From the NCBI GenBank assembly GCA_902495085.1, contig CABUWA010000111.1:1-6496 (forward strand): a stretch of DNA of 6,496 nucleotides. The letters are read 5' to 3'. The translations under genes and the position numbers were made by a program. Source of the DNA: an uncultured Collinsella sp. GTDB taxonomy: Bacteria > Actinomycetota > Coriobacteriia > Coriobacteriales > Coriobacteriaceae. Positions 6,361 through 6,496 of the stretch are shown here, piece by piece (the first letter of the stretch is position 1; each line of letters opens with the position of its first letter). Below the pieces are notes generated by a model. It searched no databases, was not told the DNA's origin, and worked only from the letters and a program-made list of their open reading frames with translations.

Positions 6361-6441
6361 ACAAACGCAAACAGCGACGGCGCGTCTGACCGAACGAGGG
6401 TATGGGGACTCGTTCGGCCTGACGCACCGCCGCTGTTTGCG
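6361..6441 (-). terminator. 33-bp-arm hairpin upstream of hisS, probable minus-strand terminator
   Basis: Arms 6366-6398 and 6409-6441 are inverted copies with four differences around a 10-base loop. As minus-strand RNA, three of the four become G-U pairs and only one A-A mismatch remains, so 32 of 33 positions pair. As plus-strand RNA all four are mismatches. The structure therefore appears to be maintained in leftward transcripts, that is, at the 3' end of a gene lying beyond base 6496. The tail after the stem in minus-strand RNA is UUUGU, a weak U tract, so termination may be inefficient or the hairpin may chiefly protect the 3' end. Confidence 0.55.
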
Positions 6442-6447
6442 ATCCGC

Positions 6448-6495
6448 TTTCCTCCGTCCCCTTCGGATCACGTGATCTGTTGGGGACGGAGGAAA
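6448..6495. repeat. Palindrome with perfect 14-bp arms and nested CACGTG core
   Basis: TTTCCTCCGTCCCC (6448-6461) is mirrored perfectly at 6482-6495. The 20-base centre contains a second, perfect 12-bp palindrome, GATCACGTGATC (6466-6477). The arms end at the window edge and may continue further. Only six bases separate it from the hairpin at 6366-6441, so the hisS upstream region holds two large palindromes back to back. In minus-strand orientation no T run follows it, which does not favour a plain intrinsic terminator. It may belong to a dispersed intergenic palindrome family. Confidence 0.65.
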
Positions 6496-6496
6496 A

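Noticed and set aside
6309..6496. T-box riboswitch upstream of hisS
   Set aside because: The likely transcription start leaves only about 36 bases of leader, and no T-box antiterminator sequence is visible. The large hairpin lies upstream of the -10 box.

Overview
The window looks like chromosomal DNA from a Gram-positive, high-GC actinobacterium of the class Coriobacteriia, most likely Collinsella or a close relative. This is an inference from the G+C-rich third codon positions, the style of the three encoded proteins, and large palindromes in the intergenic spaces. No rRNA or other marker is present to fix the genus.

All three recognisable genes lie on the minus strand. Reading in the direction of transcription (right to left): (1) 6309-6496 holds two large palindromes and then the hisS promoter and leader. 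(2) 4995-6308 is hisS, histidyl-tRNA synthetase. (3) 4749-4994 is a spacer with a well-formed promoter and inverted repeats for the next gene. (4) 1923-4748 is ppc, phosphoenolpyruvate carboxylase, complete. (5) 1142-1922 is about 780 bp without a convincing gene. It contains a 127-bp palindromic element abutting ppc, a tandem array of diverged ~111-126 bp units, and a possible small or decayed ORF. (6) 933-1141 holds a strong minus-strand terminator and the larA leader. (7) 1-932 is the first 310 codons of larA, a nickel-pincer-dependent lactate racemase family protein, starting at TTG and cut by the window edge.

The three genes do not form an obvious pathway. HisS charges tRNA-His. Ppc makes oxaloacetate from PEP and bicarbonate. 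LarA interconverts stereoisomers of lactate or a related 2-hydroxyacid. Separate promoters and terminators suggest independent transcription units.

The most unusual material is intergenic: the tandem and palindromic repeat block at 1505-1901, and the 33-bp-arm hairpin upstream of hisS. Three of that hairpin's four arm differences become G-U pairs only in minus-strand RNA. I found no convincing new multi-gene system.
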